64,000 nucleotides of DNA from Cognatishimia activa (GTDB taxonomy: Bacteria; Pseudomonadota; Alphaproteobacteria; Rhodobacterales; Rhodobacteraceae): NCBI RefSeq assembly GCF_017798205.1, contig NZ_CP060010.1, positions 2,790,001-2,854,000 on the forward strand, written 5' to 3'. Each line of letters opens with the position of its first letter. Position 1 is the stretch's first letter. This document shows positions 46,764-55,454 of the stretch, piece by piece. The notes beneath the pieces are model-generated. The model saw only the letters and a program-made list of their open reading frames with translations. It searched no databases and had not been told where the DNA came from. The translations under genes were made by a program, and so were the position numbers.

Positions 46764-48227
46764 GTGGTATCACCGCTGAGTTTTGAGTTTCAGGACGTCG
46801 AAATTGACGAAATCGCAGGATTTGAAGGCCGTGTGGCCATTCTGGTGGGCGCGGAAGGGCGCATGGACACCGCCGCACGCAGGGTCAATCGTCTGACCAA
46901 AGGGGCTGTGAAACGTTTGGTAGAAGCGGGCATCAAAACCGGCGATGCGCGGGTGCTTGCTTATCCGGTCGGTATGGCGGCCAAAGCGGTGGATGTGATC
47001 TGCCTCGAGCCACGCGCGACAATCGAAGAAGCGCGCGCCGCAGGTGTGGCGTTGGCGAAGGCACGCGGAGATGCGGAAGTGCTAGCTTGCCTGGGCAACC
47101 ACAAACAATCCGCGCAAATCGTTATGGGCATGGCGCTGCGAGACTATGGGTTTGACGCGCATAAAACGGCAGCCCCAGCGGAAGACGCGCGCAAAGTGAC
47201 GGTCATGTCGACGACACCAGCGGCTTTGAAAGAGGCCAGCGCGCCGCTTTTGGCGATTGCGGAGGGCGTGTTCTTCACTCGTGATCTGGTCAATGAACCG
47301 GCCAACCACCTTACAACAACAGAATTCGCCAACCGTCTGGAAGATATGCAAAATATCGGCCTGATCGTTGAGGTTCTAGAAGAAGACAAGCTCGAAGAAC
47401 TTGGCATGGGCAGCCTTTTGTCCGTCGGTCAAGGCAGCGACAGCCCCTCTAAGGTTGTCGTGATGAAATGGATTGGCGGCGAGGAAGACGACGCGCCGCT
47501 AGCGCTGGTCGGCAAAGGCGTTGTCTTTGACACGGGCGGCATCTCTCTCAAGCCTGCGGGTGGCATGGAAGACATGACCATGGACATGGGCGGCGCTGGC
47601 GTTGTTGCTGGCGCGATGCGCGCGCTGGCTCTGCGCAAAGCCAAGGCGAATGTGGTCGGCCTTGTGGGCCTCGTTGAAAACATGCCGTCGGGCAATGCCA
47701 CGCGTCCGGGCGACGTTGTAACTTCGATGAAGGGCGACACGATCGAAGTCATCAATACAGACGCCGAAGGCCGTTTGGTTCTGTGCGACGTCATGCACTA
47801 CGCCCAAGAAACCTTTAAACCTGCGGGCATGATCGACTTAGCGACGCTCACCGGTGCGATCATCATCGGCTTGGGCCATGAGAACGCAGGTGTGTTTTCC
47901 AACGACGACAAACTCTGCAACGCCTTCCTCAAAGCCGCCGCCGCTGAAGGCGAGGGCGCGTGGCGCATGCCTCTGGGCAAAGCCTATGCCGATCAGCTGA
48001 AATCCCGCATTGCGGATGTGAAAAACGTCGGCGGACGTCCGGCGGGCTCGATCACCGCTGCAGAGTTCTTGCATCGCTTCGTGCAGGATGGAACCCCTTG
48101 GATTCACTTGGATATCGCGGGTGTCGCTTCGGTCAAGGCAGACACAGCCTATGCCCCCAAAGGCGCGACAGGTTGGGGCGTTTTGGCGCTTAACCGCTTG
48201 GTCGAAGACATGTTTGAGGCCAAATAA
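46764..48227 (+). CDS. pepA: Leucyl aminopeptidase
   Basis: Two-metal cytosolic M17 aminopeptidase; 487 residues. The hallmark NTDAEGRL is at residues 331-338. Other metal-site motifs are LVGKGVVFDTGGISLK and DMTMDMGGAGVV. The start is the GTG at 46764 with AGGAG seven bases before it; the open frame upstream would run into the lptF promoter region. PepA also binds DNA in some bacteria. The lptF / pepA-holC arrangement is the same as in E. coli. Confidence 0.95.
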   Translation: MVSPLSFEFQDVEIDEIAGFEGRVAILVGAEGRMDTAARRVNRLTKGAVKRLVEAGIKTGDARVLAYPVGMAAKAVDVICLEPRATIEEARAAGVALAKARGDAEVLACLGNHKQSAQIVMGMALRDYGFDAHKTAAPAEDARKVTVMSTTPAALKEASAPLLAIAEGVFFTRDLVNEPANHLTTTEFANRLEDMQNIGLIVEVLEEDKLEELGMGSLLSVGQGSDSPSKVVVMKWIGGEEDDAPLALVGKGVVFDTGGISLKPAGGMEDMTMDMGGAGVVAGAMRALALRKAKANVVGLVGLVENMPSGNATRPGDVVTSMKGDTIEVINTDAEGRLVLCDVMHYAQETFKPAGMIDLATLTGAIIIGLGHENAGVFSNDDKLCNAFLKAAAAEGEGAWRMPLGKAYADQLKSRIADVKNVGGRPAGSITAAEFLHRFVQDGTPWIHLDIAGVASVKADTAYAPKGATGWGVLALNRLVEDMFEAK

Positions 48228-48230
48228 CCC

Positions 48231-48698
48231 ATGGGCGCGGCCTTTTTCTATCACCTGACGCAACGCCCGCTTGAGGTCACGCTGCCAATCCTTCTGGAGA
48301 AGGCGCGTGGCGCGGGTTGGACAGTCTTGGTCAGGGGCACAGAGGCCGCGCGGATGGATTGGCTGGATCAGAAGCTCTGGCTGGGCCGCGAAGAGGATTT
48401 CCTGCCGCATGGGCAGGCCGGAGGCCCGCATGATGCGCTACAGCCAATTCTGTTAACTGCGGCCGTAGACAACCCAAACGGCGCCGGATGCATCATGGGC
48501 GTCGATGGGGCAGAGATCACACCCGAGGAGGTGAATGCCTCGGATCGTGTTTGCATCCTTTTTGACGGCCACGACCCCGCGGCAATGGACCGAGCTCGAC
48601 AGCAATGGAAAGCGCTGACAGATGCGGGATGCGCGGCGCAGTATTGGTCCGAAGAAACAGGGAACTGGGTCAAAAAGCGTGATACTGCAGACGCTTAA
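48231..48698 (+). CDS. holC: DNA polymerase III chi subunit
   Basis: Clamp-loader accessory protein that binds SSB. The 155 residues match HolC: AFFYHLTQRPLEVTLPILLEKARGAGWTVLVRG at the N-terminus, then LDQKLWLGREEDFLPHGQAG and RVCILFDGHDPAAMDRARQQWK. It begins three bases after pepA, a conserved pairing. Confidence 0.95.
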   Translation: MGAAFFYHLTQRPLEVTLPILLEKARGAGWTVLVRGTEAARMDWLDQKLWLGREEDFLPHGQAGGPHDALQPILLTAAVDNPNGAGCIMGVDGAEITPEEVNASDRVCILFDGHDPAAMDRARQQWKALTDAGCAAQYWSEETGNWVKKRDTADA

Positions 48699-48707
48699 GC
48701 GTCACAC

Positions 48708-49289
48708 CTAACGCGATAGGACAAGTTGATTGCGTGTCATTGTGATCGTGGGGAACCGGTTCAAGTAGCTCATTCCCAGAAGCGAGATATCCAAGTCCCC
48801 GCCATTCACCCGCGCGCGCACGTTCTTGTCGTCAAACTTGCCCAAAGCAACCGAGTCCAATCTCACCGGTGCAGTCCGAACTTCGCCATTGGCCGTCATG
48901 GCGCGACCGTGGAATTCCAAAGTCTCCAGATCAAAGCCCGCTGAAACCGCATCTTTCTGAGACAGCACCAAATCAGAGGCACCGGTATCCACGACAAAAT
49001 CAATCTCGGCCCCGTTGACCAAAGCGGTCACATAGAAATGTCCGTCATAGGATTTCGGGATTTCAATCGTGCCATCCTCGGAATAGGCGACTTGTGGGGG
49101 CAGGGCAGCAGAACGGATATTATCCCAGGACCCGATCACCACAACCACGCCGATAAAGATCAGCCCCCAGATCATCAATTGCTGAATGGTGCGCCAGAAA
49201 TTCGCACGAAACATCGGGCTCAGCGAGAAGGCCACAAAGACCAACAGCGCCACCAGATACACCAGATGCATGATTTCAAATTCTGACAT
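48708..49289 (-). CDS. Membrane-anchored retropepsin-like aspartic protease (TIGR02281 type)
   Basis: A 193-residue protein with two N-terminal hydrophobic segments (about 8-26 and 36-54) and a C-terminal clan AA aspartic protease domain. The catalytic motif DTG is at residues 101-103 (FVVDTGASDLVLS), followed by the flap region and LLGMSYLNRFPTITM. Such single-lobe enzymes work as dimers; the domain probably faces the periplasm. CGGAGG eight bases before the ATG supports the start. The substrate is unknown. Confidence 0.86.
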   Translation of the reverse strand: MSEFEIMHLVYLVALLVFVAFSLSPMFRANFWRTIQQLMIWGLIFIGVVVVIGSWDNIRSAALPPQVAYSEDGTIEIPKSYDGHFYVTALVNGAEIDFVVDTGASDLVLSQKDAVSAGFDLETLEFHGRAMTANGEVRTAPVRLDSVALGKFDDKNVRARVNGGDLDISLLGMSYLNRFPTITMTRNQLVLSR

Positions 49290-49333
49290 TCAGTCCTCCG
49301 TCAAACCGATATAGGGCTCAAAGGACTGAAATG

Positions 49334-49948
49334 TTAGACAAAACCAAAATCTTTGAGCCCATCAAGGATGAACTGTATCGACAATGCCGCAAGTAGCATG
49401 CCCAGAAGGCGAGTAACCACGTTGATCCCTATATCTCCGAGTGCACGTTCCAGCAGGTTGCCGGCCATAAAGAGCGCAACGGCGACGAGCATGACGGCAA
49501 GGGCGACGCCAAGGATCAGGATTGGGCCTTGGATGCCGTCGATTTGACCGGAGAGCAGGATCACAGTGGCAATAGAGCCGGGGCCTGCGATCATCGGAAT
49601 GGCGAGGGGGAAGACCGAAGGATCGGGAACTTCGGTCACACGGCCTTCGCGGCGTTCTTGCCGCCTTTCAAACAACATATCAAGCGCGGTCAGAAACAAG
49701 AGCACGCCGCCTGCGATCTTGAAGGCGGCCATTGAGATGCCGACGAAACCCAGAACCGCCTCGCCAAAAAACGCGAAGAGCGCCAGGATGAAGAAGGCGA
49801 TGATGCAGGATCGAAACGCCACCGCGCGCCTCTGTTGCGCAGACATGCCGGGCGTGAAGGCGATAAAGATCGGCATAAGGCCGATGGGGTCGATAATCAC
49901 GAAAAGCGTCACAAAGGACGTAATGAGGAATGCTGTATCTACTGCCAT
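49334..49948 (-). CDS. MarC-family integral membrane protein
   Basis: A 204-residue protein with about six transmembrane helices, including FLITSFVTLFVIIDPIGLMPIFIAF and FPLAIPMIAGPGSIATVILL. The MarC name reflects an old, unsupported link to antibiotic resistance; the transported substrate is not known. GAGGAGG before the ATG at 49948 is decisive. It lies 11 bases downstream of an ABC-F gene, so the two are probably co-transcribed. Confidence 0.9.
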   Translation of the reverse strand: MAVDTAFLITSFVTLFVIIDPIGLMPIFIAFTPGMSAQQRRAVAFRSCIIAFFILALFAFFGEAVLGFVGISMAAFKIAGGVLLFLTALDMLFERRQERREGRVTEVPDPSVFPLAIPMIAGPGSIATVILLSGQIDGIQGPILILGVALAVMLVAVALFMAGNLLERALGDIGINVVTRLLGMLLAALSIQFILDGLKDFGFV

Positions 49949-49959
49949 AATTCCCTCCT

Positions 49960-51807
49960 CTAAGCCTCTGCTGTTTCTAGCTTTTCCAGTGCGTCCATCC
50001 AAAGCCTTTCAGCGCGATCCAGCGCGTCGATGACTTCGGCATGTTTCTTTTGCCAAACCGCGATGTCATTTGTTTTGCTGCCATCATAGAGCGTCGGATC
50101 GGCGAGTTTTTCGTCGAGCTTTTCGCGCATCTCGGTCAGCTTGGTCACCCGATCCTCGCATTTGCGCACCTCAGCGCGCAACGCAAGAATGGCATCGCGT
50201 GAGGGGCGTTTGGGTGCTTTGGGTTTGTCTTTTGGCGTATCGGTTTTCTCGCGTGTCAAGAGCATGTCGCGATAGGCCTCAAGGTCTCCGTCAAAGGGCG
50301 CGACACCGCCGTCGTTCACGAGCCAAAGCCGGTCCGCGGTCATCGACAAGAGGTGCATGTCGTGGCTCACAAGGATCACGGCGCCGGAATAGTTGGTCAG
50401 AGCCTCCACCAAAGCCTCGCGGCTTTCGATGTCGAGGTGGTTGGTCGGTTCGTCGAGGATAAGAAGATGCGGCGCGTCCAAAGTGGCCAGCAAAAGAGAC
50501 AACCGCGCCTTTTGCCCTCCTGACAGTTGGCCAACGGCAGTGTCGGCCTGATCTGCGGTCAGGCCAAAACCCGCAAGGCGTGCGCGAAGCTTGGCGGGCA
50601 GCTCTTCCTTAAGCTCTCGGCGCAGGTGGTCTAGAGGCGTCTCGTCGATAAACAGCTCATCCACCTGATGCTGCGCGAAATAGCCGATGCGCAGCTTGGA
50701 GGATTTGACAATCCGGCCGTCCATTAGACCCAACCGATCGGACAGAAGTTTCGACAAGGTTGATTTACCCTGACCGTTCTTTCCCAGCAAAGCGATCCGG
50801 TCGTCCTGATCGATCCGCAGGTTCATGCGTTTTAGGACAGGCACCTCGCCATAGCCCACGCTGCCACTTTCGATACGGATAATGGGCGGCGACAATTCCT
50901 CGGGTGAGGGAAACGCAAAGGCCCGAAGCGCCGCTTCTTGCGGGCTGGCGATGGGCTGCATCTTAGACAGAGCCTTCAGACGGCTCTGTGCCTGCTTCGC
51001 CTTATCGGCCTTATAGCGGAACCGATCCACATAGCTCTGCAAATGCGCGCGGCGGGCCTCTTGTTTCTTTGCCATCGCCTCGGCCTGCGCCAGTTTCTCG
51101 GCGCGCTGGCGGGCGAATTGATCGTAAGGGCCTTGGTAGAACGTGAGCTGCTTGTCTTCGAGATGCAGGATTGAGCCGACGGCGCGGTTGAGCAATCCCC
51201 GGTCGTGGGAAATGATAATGACCGTATGCGGATATTTCGCGAGATAGCTTTCCAGCCAGAGCGCGCCTTCGAGGTCGAGGTAGTTGGTCGGCTCGTCGAG
51301 CAACAGAAGGTCTGGCTGCGCGAACAGAACGGCGGCCAATGCCACGCGCATGCGCCAACCGCCTGAAAAGTCTGAACAAGGTTGTTGTTGTTCGGCATCA
51401 TCAAACCCAAGCCCTTTGAGGATCGAGGACGCCCGCGCCTCGGCGCTCCAGGCGTCAATGTCGGCCAGTCGGGTTTGAATTTCGGCGATACTTGTTGGGT
51501 CTGTGGCGCTTTCGGCTTCGGCCAAGAGATCCGCGCGTTCCGTGTCAGCCGCCAAAACCGTGTTCAGCAATGAAACGTCAGAGGAGGGCACTTCCTGCGC
51601 AACGCCACCAATACGCGCGCGTTTGGGCAGGGCGATATCGCCGCTCTCTAAAGCCAGTTCTCCGCGGATCAAGCGAAACAGAGTTGTTTTGCCGGTGCCA
51701 TTGCGCCCGACAAGGCCAACTTTATGGCCATCGGGGATTACCGCAGACGCACCCTCAAACAAAGGACGTCCGGCAACGGCATAATTGATATCAGAGATGC
51801 GCAACAT
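49960..51807 (-). CDS. ABC-F family ATPase (YheS-like)
   Basis: A 615-residue ribosome-associated ATPase with two nucleotide-binding domains. Domain 1 has Walker A GRNGTGKT and the variant signature FSGGWRMRVALA. Domain 2 has GKNGQGKS and LSGGQKARL. The linker is rich in Lys/Arg (KKQEARRAHLQSYVDRFRYK). The FSGGWRMR signature is shared with YheS and separates it from the Uup-type gene at 16846. The start at 51807 has no strong Shine-Dalgarno sequence. Confidence 0.9.
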   Translation of the reverse strand: MLRISDINYAVAGRPLFEGASAVIPDGHKVGLVGRNGTGKTTLFRLIRGELALESGDIALPKRARIGGVAQEVPSSDVSLLNTVLAADTERADLLAEAESATDPTSIAEIQTRLADIDAWSAEARASSILKGLGFDDAEQQQPCSDFSGGWRMRVALAAVLFAQPDLLLLDEPTNYLDLEGALWLESYLAKYPHTVIIISHDRGLLNRAVGSILHLEDKQLTFYQGPYDQFARQRAEKLAQAEAMAKKQEARRAHLQSYVDRFRYKADKAKQAQSRLKALSKMQPIASPQEAALRAFAFPSPEELSPPIIRIESGSVGYGEVPVLKRMNLRIDQDDRIALLGKNGQGKSTLSKLLSDRLGLMDGRIVKSSKLRIGYFAQHQVDELFIDETPLDHLRRELKEELPAKLRARLAGFGLTADQADTAVGQLSGGQKARLSLLLATLDAPHLLILDEPTNHLDIESREALVEALTNYSGAVILVSHDMHLLSMTADRLWLVNDGGVAPFDGDLEAYRDMLLTREKTDTPKDKPKAPKRPSRDAILALRAEVRKCEDRVTKLTEMREKLDEKLADPTLYDGSKTNDIAVWQKKHAEVIDALDRAERLWMDALEKLETAEA

Positions 51808-51849
51808 GCCCCCGACTTCTCGCAGCCAAAGGGCAAAGTCAATGCGCGC

Positions 51850-52206
51850 TTAGAGGTCCATCGCCAGTTGCGACTTTTCTTCAGGTTTTTCCGAGGCCGC
51901 GAGATCCTGTTCGCCCCAGGTTTTCATCGCATTCACGACCTTCAAAAGCGCGCGTCCGCGTTTCGTGAGGGAATACTCCACACGCGGCGGGATCTCGGCG
52001 AAAATCTTGCGCTTCAACAGCCCATCCGCCTCAAGCAGGCGAAGCTGCTGGGACAGCATTTGTTTCGTGATCTTCGGGATCTCGCGCTGCATCGCGCCAA
52101 AACGGTTGGAGCCATTGTCGATCACATAGAGGATCATCAGCTTCCACTTGCCACCCACATGGGCCATGGCATGGATCATCGGATCGGGGGTAGAGTCTCT
52201 TTCCAT
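51850..52206 (-). CDS. HxlR-family transcriptional regulator
   Basis: A 118-residue winged-helix protein. The core GGKWKLMILYVIDNGSNRFGAMQREIPKITKQMLSQQLRLLE and the wing RKIFAEIPPRVEYSLTKRG are standard HxlR. The N-terminal cysteine used by redox-sensing members is absent. The start is unsettled between the ATGs at 52206 and 52224; neither has a clear ribosome-binding site, so it may be nearly leaderless. Just upstream an AT-rich stretch contains CCTAT-N14-ATAGG (52226-52249), a possible autoregulatory site. The gene is divergent from ndk. Confidence 0.85.
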   Translation of the reverse strand: MERDSTPDPMIHAMAHVGGKWKLMILYVIDNGSNRFGAMQREIPKITKQMLSQQLRLLEADGLLKRKIFAEIPPRVEYSLTKRGRALLKVVNAMKTWGEQDLAASEKPEEKSQLAMDL

Positions 52207-52395
52207 AGTTAATATGAAAATCATACCTATTATGGTTAATCAATATAGGGGTCTAAAATCTCTGTAGGAGGCTTCAAATTTTCTGTGGATAAGTTTCTGG
52301 AGAAAACCCGATAGGATCGCGCGCCTTTAGGCTTCCCAAGGGGCGCTGCCCATGGTAGTGCGCGCGCAATTCAATCTTTAATCCGAGGGATCATC

Positions 52396-52818
52396 ATGGC
52401 TCTGGAACGCACGTTCTCTATCATCAAACCTGACGCCACCCGCCGCAACCTGACCGGCGCGATCAACGCAAAATTCGAAGAAGCTGGCCTGCGCGTCGTT
52501 GCACAAAAGCGTATTCACCTGACCAAAGCGCAAGCAGGCGTGTTTTATGCCGTTCACGCTGAGCGTCCTTTCTACGACGAACTCTGCGAATTCATGGCGT
52601 CTGCACCAATCGTTGCACAGGTTCTGGAAGGCGAAAACGCCATCGCGAAAAACCGCGAAGTCATGGGCGCAACCAACCCAGCAGACGCAGCACCTGGTAC
52701 CATCCGCGCAGAATTCGCTGAATCCGTTGGTGAAAACTCTGTTCACGGTTCCGACGCACCAGAAACCGCAGCAGTTGAAATCGCGTATTTCTTCTCCGGT
52801 CTGGAGCTGGTTGGCTAA
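52396..52818 (+). CDS. ndk: Nucleoside diphosphate kinase
   Basis: Exchanges phosphate between NTPs and NDPs. The 140 residues have the [13 protein letters not shown] nucleotide site and the phosphohistidine motif NSVHGSD (His117). The 189-base region before it also serves hxlR. A strong terminator follows. Confidence 0.98.
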   Translation: MALERTFSIIKPDATRRNLTGAINAKFEEAGLRVVAQKRIHLTKAQAGVFYAVHAERPFYDELCEFMASAPIVAQVLEGENAIAKNREVMGATNPADAAPGTIRAEFAESVGENSVHGSDAPETAAVEIAYFFSGLELVG

Positions 52819-52839
52819 GCCACACCATCTGACAAACGA

Positions 52840-52877
52840 AAAGCCGCGTCGCCATTGGGGACGCGGCTTTTTTTTAT
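52840..52877. terminator. Bidirectional terminator between ndk and the flavin oxidase gene
   Basis: AAGCCGCGTC pairs with GACGCGGCTT around a nine-base loop. Eight or more Ts follow on the plus strand, and TTTTCG follows on the minus strand, so it can end both convergent transcripts. Confidence 0.9.
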
Positions 52878-52896
52878 TTACAGAGACTTAAGTCTC

Positions 52897-53988
52897 TTAA
52901 GCCGCTGCTTTTAAGGCCTCTCTCAAGTCCTGCGCTCTGGCTTCCGCGGCCTCGAGCGCCCCTTCCAAAAAGCCTCCAAACCCACGCGCCGTCTCAGTCG
53001 AGCCAAAGTGAATTCCCTTTTGCCCAAGGAGGCGCAGTGGATCAGGCAACCCATAGGCGGGGTGATACGCGGCTGGGGTTTTATCGAGATCTCCGGCGAT
53101 CTCGGGCAATGTGGCCCAGTCTTGTAAAAGCAGCGCCTCTGGATGTGCCATATCGGGGCCGAACAAAGCGACAAACTGGTTGAGCGCCTCTTCAAGCAAC
53201 GCCTCGCGGTGAGCAGCCCGCACACGGGCAGGGACGCCCACAAAACCGAAAAGGGCGTAGGGCCCACCTTTGGCAGGTGACGCATCGTGGATTTCGACCA
53301 TGGGCCCTTTACGACTCATCGCATCACCAGACAGACCGGCGTTTCGCCAATGTGGCACGTCGTAAACGGCTACAATTTTGGCCTGTCCCGCCATCCAAGT
53401 CGGAATGCTTGACATGGCTTTGATCTGAGATGGTTCCACTTGTGGATGAAAGGCGATGGTTTCGGCAATGACACGCGGAGGCAGCGCCAACACGATCTGC
53501 TTGGCTTGCACGTTGATTTCCTTGTCATTTTGAAGAACACGCGCGGAGGGGAGGCCGCCATTGTGATATACGTCAGTCAAACGCGAGCCACGGAATATGC
53601 GGTCTTTGTGGGGCGACAAAGACCGCGCGAGCGCACCAATCAGAGCCCCCATACCACCCTCAAGGCGATAGGATCCTTGCATCGATGCATATCCTCGACC
53701 GCGCTGCACTTGGCCGGATTGATCCTGATACATCAGATCACCCGCCGCGTATTGTTCAAAGACCGGAAGGTTAAACCGAGACGCCATTTCGGCCATGCGG
53801 GGTTGTCCTGGCCAGAACCACGCCGGGCCAAGATCAAAAGCGCCGCCTTTGATATATTCCGTCAGGATGCGCCCGCCTAGCCGGTCTTGCGCTTCGACGA
53901 GGATGAACTCAATTCCGTCCTGCGCCAGTCTGTCCGCAAGGGCGAGGCCAGAAAGGCCGCCTCCAACAATCAATACTTCGGTTTGCAT
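52897..53988 (-). CDS. FAD-dependent amine oxidase-like oxidoreductase
   Basis: A 363-residue flavoprotein of the monoamine oxidase/phytoene desaturase fold. The N-terminal dinucleotide motif is VLIVGGGLSGLALADRL, followed by EAQDRLGGRI; the C-terminal FAD segment is STETARGFGGFLEGALEAA. GSYRLEGGMGALIGAL is also typical. It is shorter than most amine oxidases (about 450), mainly in the substrate domain. It is the last of three genes in one operon: cupin, SDR, oxidase, overlapping the SDR stop by one base. The substrate is unknown. Confidence 0.82.
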   Translation of the reverse strand: MQTEVLIVGGGLSGLALADRLAQDGIEFILVEAQDRLGGRILTEYIKGGAFDLGPAWFWPGQPRMAEMASRFNLPVFEQYAAGDLMYQDQSGQVQRGRGYASMQGSYRLEGGMGALIGALARSLSPHKDRIFRGSRLTDVYHNGGLPSARVLQNDKEINVQAKQIVLALPPRVIAETIAFHPQVEPSQIKAMSSIPTWMAGQAKIVAVYDVPHWRNAGLSGDAMSRKGPMVEIHDASPAKGGPYALFGFVGVPARVRAAHREALLEEALNQFVALFGPDMAHPEALLLQDWATLPEIAGDLDKTPAAYHPAYGLPDPLRLLGQKGIHFGSTETARGFGGFLEGALEAAEARAQDLREALKAAA

Positions 53989-54668
53989 CAGAAGGATTCC
54001 CCCATAGGGCGCAGGTCCAATTCATGCGTCCAAGTGGACTTTGGTTGATGCGCAAGTGTCAGATAAACTGAGGCAATATCCTGAGGGTTCATCATGCGAT
54101 CGGGTGACAAACTATGTCGTGCTCGGCTGGCCTCGGTGTCGATTATCCCGTCCAAAATGACATGCGCTATGTGGACGCCCTTTGGACCGTATTCCCGTGC
54201 CAAGGACTGAGTTAAGCTGCGCAAACCGGCTTTGGCCGAGGCAAATGCTGCGAAATTCGCACCACCCCTCAGGCTGGCCGTGGCGCCAGACACGATGAAT
54301 GTCCCGCCGCCGGTCTCAGCCATCGCAGGCAGCACGGCGCGGGCGAGATTGACGGCCGACAAGACCAAAGCGCGCCAGGTTTTTTCGAAGTCTTCGTTTG
54401 TCGTGCCCTCAAAGTCAGAGATCACGAGCTTGGCGGTATTGTGTACCACCAGTTTCGGGGTTCCATGTGTTTCGATCACCTGTCCGACTTTGCGTTGCAC
54501 TTGGTCGGCATCAGTTAAATCGAGCGCTTCAAGCGCCTCGGATTCTGACCCCACGACGTTGCGTTTCAATCCAATTGTGTTGAAGCCGCCAGAGCTGAAT
54601 TCAGAGATCAGGGTCTGGCCTAAGCCGGGTCCAGCACCCGCGACGAGGGCTAGGGGTGAATTGGTCAT
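53988..54668 (-). CDS. Atypical short-chain dehydrogenase-like protein (Tyr replaced by Phe)
   Basis: A 226-residue Rossmann protein. The cofactor motif is GAGPGLGQTL. At the expected active site the sequence is VSGATASLRGG then FAAFASAKAGL, so the Lys of YxxxK is kept but the catalytic Tyr is Phe; NNAG is NTAK. I recall a subfamily of SDRs with this change, so it is probably not a sequencing error. It may bind NAD(P) without ordinary carbonyl reduction or may use another acid. It lies nine bases after the cupin gene and overlaps the flavin oxidase gene by one base. Confidence 0.8.
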   Translation of the reverse strand: MTNSPLALVAGAGPGLGQTLISEFSSGGFNTIGLKRNVVGSESEALEALDLTDADQVQRKVGQVIETHGTPKLVVHNTAKLVISDFEGTTNEDFEKTWRALVLSAVNLARAVLPAMAETGGGTFIVSGATASLRGGANFAAFASAKAGLRSLTQSLAREYGPKGVHIAHVILDGIIDTEASRARHSLSPDRMMNPQDIASVYLTLAHQPKSTWTHELDLRPMGESF

Positions 54669-54677
54669 CTGGGTCGC

Positions 54678-55349
54678 CTATAGATTTGGAGCGGTTGGAG
54701 GCACCGCGAGATGGTCGGATTTGATCCAAAGACGCGCGCCGTCAGGACCGGCCGTCGCGTCAAGCGGCATACCGGCAGGAAGTCTGAGCCAGGAGTTCTT
54801 CTCAAACATTTCACCACCTTCGGTAAAACTCCCCTCCAGCACCAGCGCCTCAAAGCCCTTGTGGTCTTGAGAGATCGCTTGTTCTGGCTCCCAGAGTTCA
54901 ATGCGAACACGTTCGCGCTCATCTTCGAAAAGAGGGATCTCTGAACGACCTTCGGAGATCCATTGAGGGTCTTGCCTTGTCGTATCGACCGACATCTGAT
55001 GGCGATCATTCGGATCAAATTGCCAGAGCTTTACCAAAATCGTGGCACCCTCAGCTGCACTTGGCGTGTGAGACGTGGTGGGCGGGTTTCGCACATAGGT
55101 TCCAGTAGGAAAGTCACCGTGTTCGTCCTGAAAAACACCATCCAGAACAAGGAATTCTTCGCCGCCCGCATGGGAATGCGCAGAAAAGGCGCTGCCTGGC
55201 GCGTAGCGTACGATGGTGGTCGCTCGCGCGACCTCATCACCAATCCGATCCAGCATTCTACGATCCACACCCTTCATTGGTGAGGGTATCCAATCCTCGC
55301 GGTCCGAATGAACGACAGCGCGTTTTTGGAAATCGGCGTTAAGCTCCAT
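54678..55349 (-). CDS. ChrR-like double-cupin protein
   Basis: A 223-residue protein. The first cupin has a full metal site as in the ChrR cupin domain ([17 protein letters not shown] and [20 protein letters not shown]). The second cupin (about 140-215) lacks most histidines. The N-terminal zinc anti-sigma domain of ChrR is absent and no ECF sigma gene is adjacent, so it is not an anti-sigma factor. AAGGA seven bases before the ATG at 55349 sets the start. It is the first gene of the TetR-flanked operon, preceded by a strong promoter. Confidence 0.82.
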   Translation of the reverse strand: MELNADFQKRAVVHSDREDWIPSPMKGVDRRMLDRIGDEVARATTIVRYAPGSAFSAHSHAGGEEFLVLDGVFQDEHGDFPTGTYVRNPPTTSHTPSAAEGATILVKLWQFDPNDRHQMSVDTTRQDPQWISEGRSEIPLFEDERERVRIELWEPEQAISQDHKGFEALVLEGSFTEGGEMFEKNSWLRLPAGMPLDATAGPDGARLWIKSDHLAVPPTAPNL

Positions 55350-55371
55350 CACTAGGTCCTTTCCTGCATCA

Positions 55372-55385
55372 ACCTATCAGTAGGT
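55372..55385. promoter_or_regulatory. TetR-type operator, site 1 (downstream of the cupin -10)
   Basis: ACCTA-TCAG-TAGGT is a 5-bp inverted repeat sharing the ACCTATCA half-site with site 2 at 55426. It lies at about the transcription start of the cupin operon, where bound repressor would block RNA polymerase. Confidence 0.6.
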
Positions 55386-55391
55386 AGGGAA

Positions 55392-55420
55392 AATCTAGGG
55401 CTTGCATTATTGAGAGTCAA
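55392..55420 (-). promoter_or_regulatory. Sigma70-type promoter of the cupin-SDR-oxidase operon
   Basis: On the minus strand TTGACT (55415-55420) and TAGATT (55392-55397) are exactly 17 bases apart. It is the best promoter match I found in the window. Operators flank it on both sides. Confidence 0.7.
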
Positions 55421-55425
55421 TGGCT

Positions 55426-55443
55426 ACCTATCACATGATAGGT
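55426..55443. promoter_or_regulatory. TetR-type operator, site 2 (perfect 8-bp palindrome)
   Basis: ACCTATCA-CA-TGATAGGT is a perfect inverted repeat. It lies five bases beyond the -35 of the cupin operon and 11 bases before the tetR start codon, overlapping its ribosome-binding region. Binding here could repress both directions. Confidence 0.7.
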
Positions 55444-55454
55444 GGAGCCAAGTG

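Noticed and set aside
54678-55349. Cupin gene considered as the anti-sigma factor ChrR
   Set aside because: The N-terminal zinc-binding anti-sigma domain is missing and there is no ECF sigma gene beside it.
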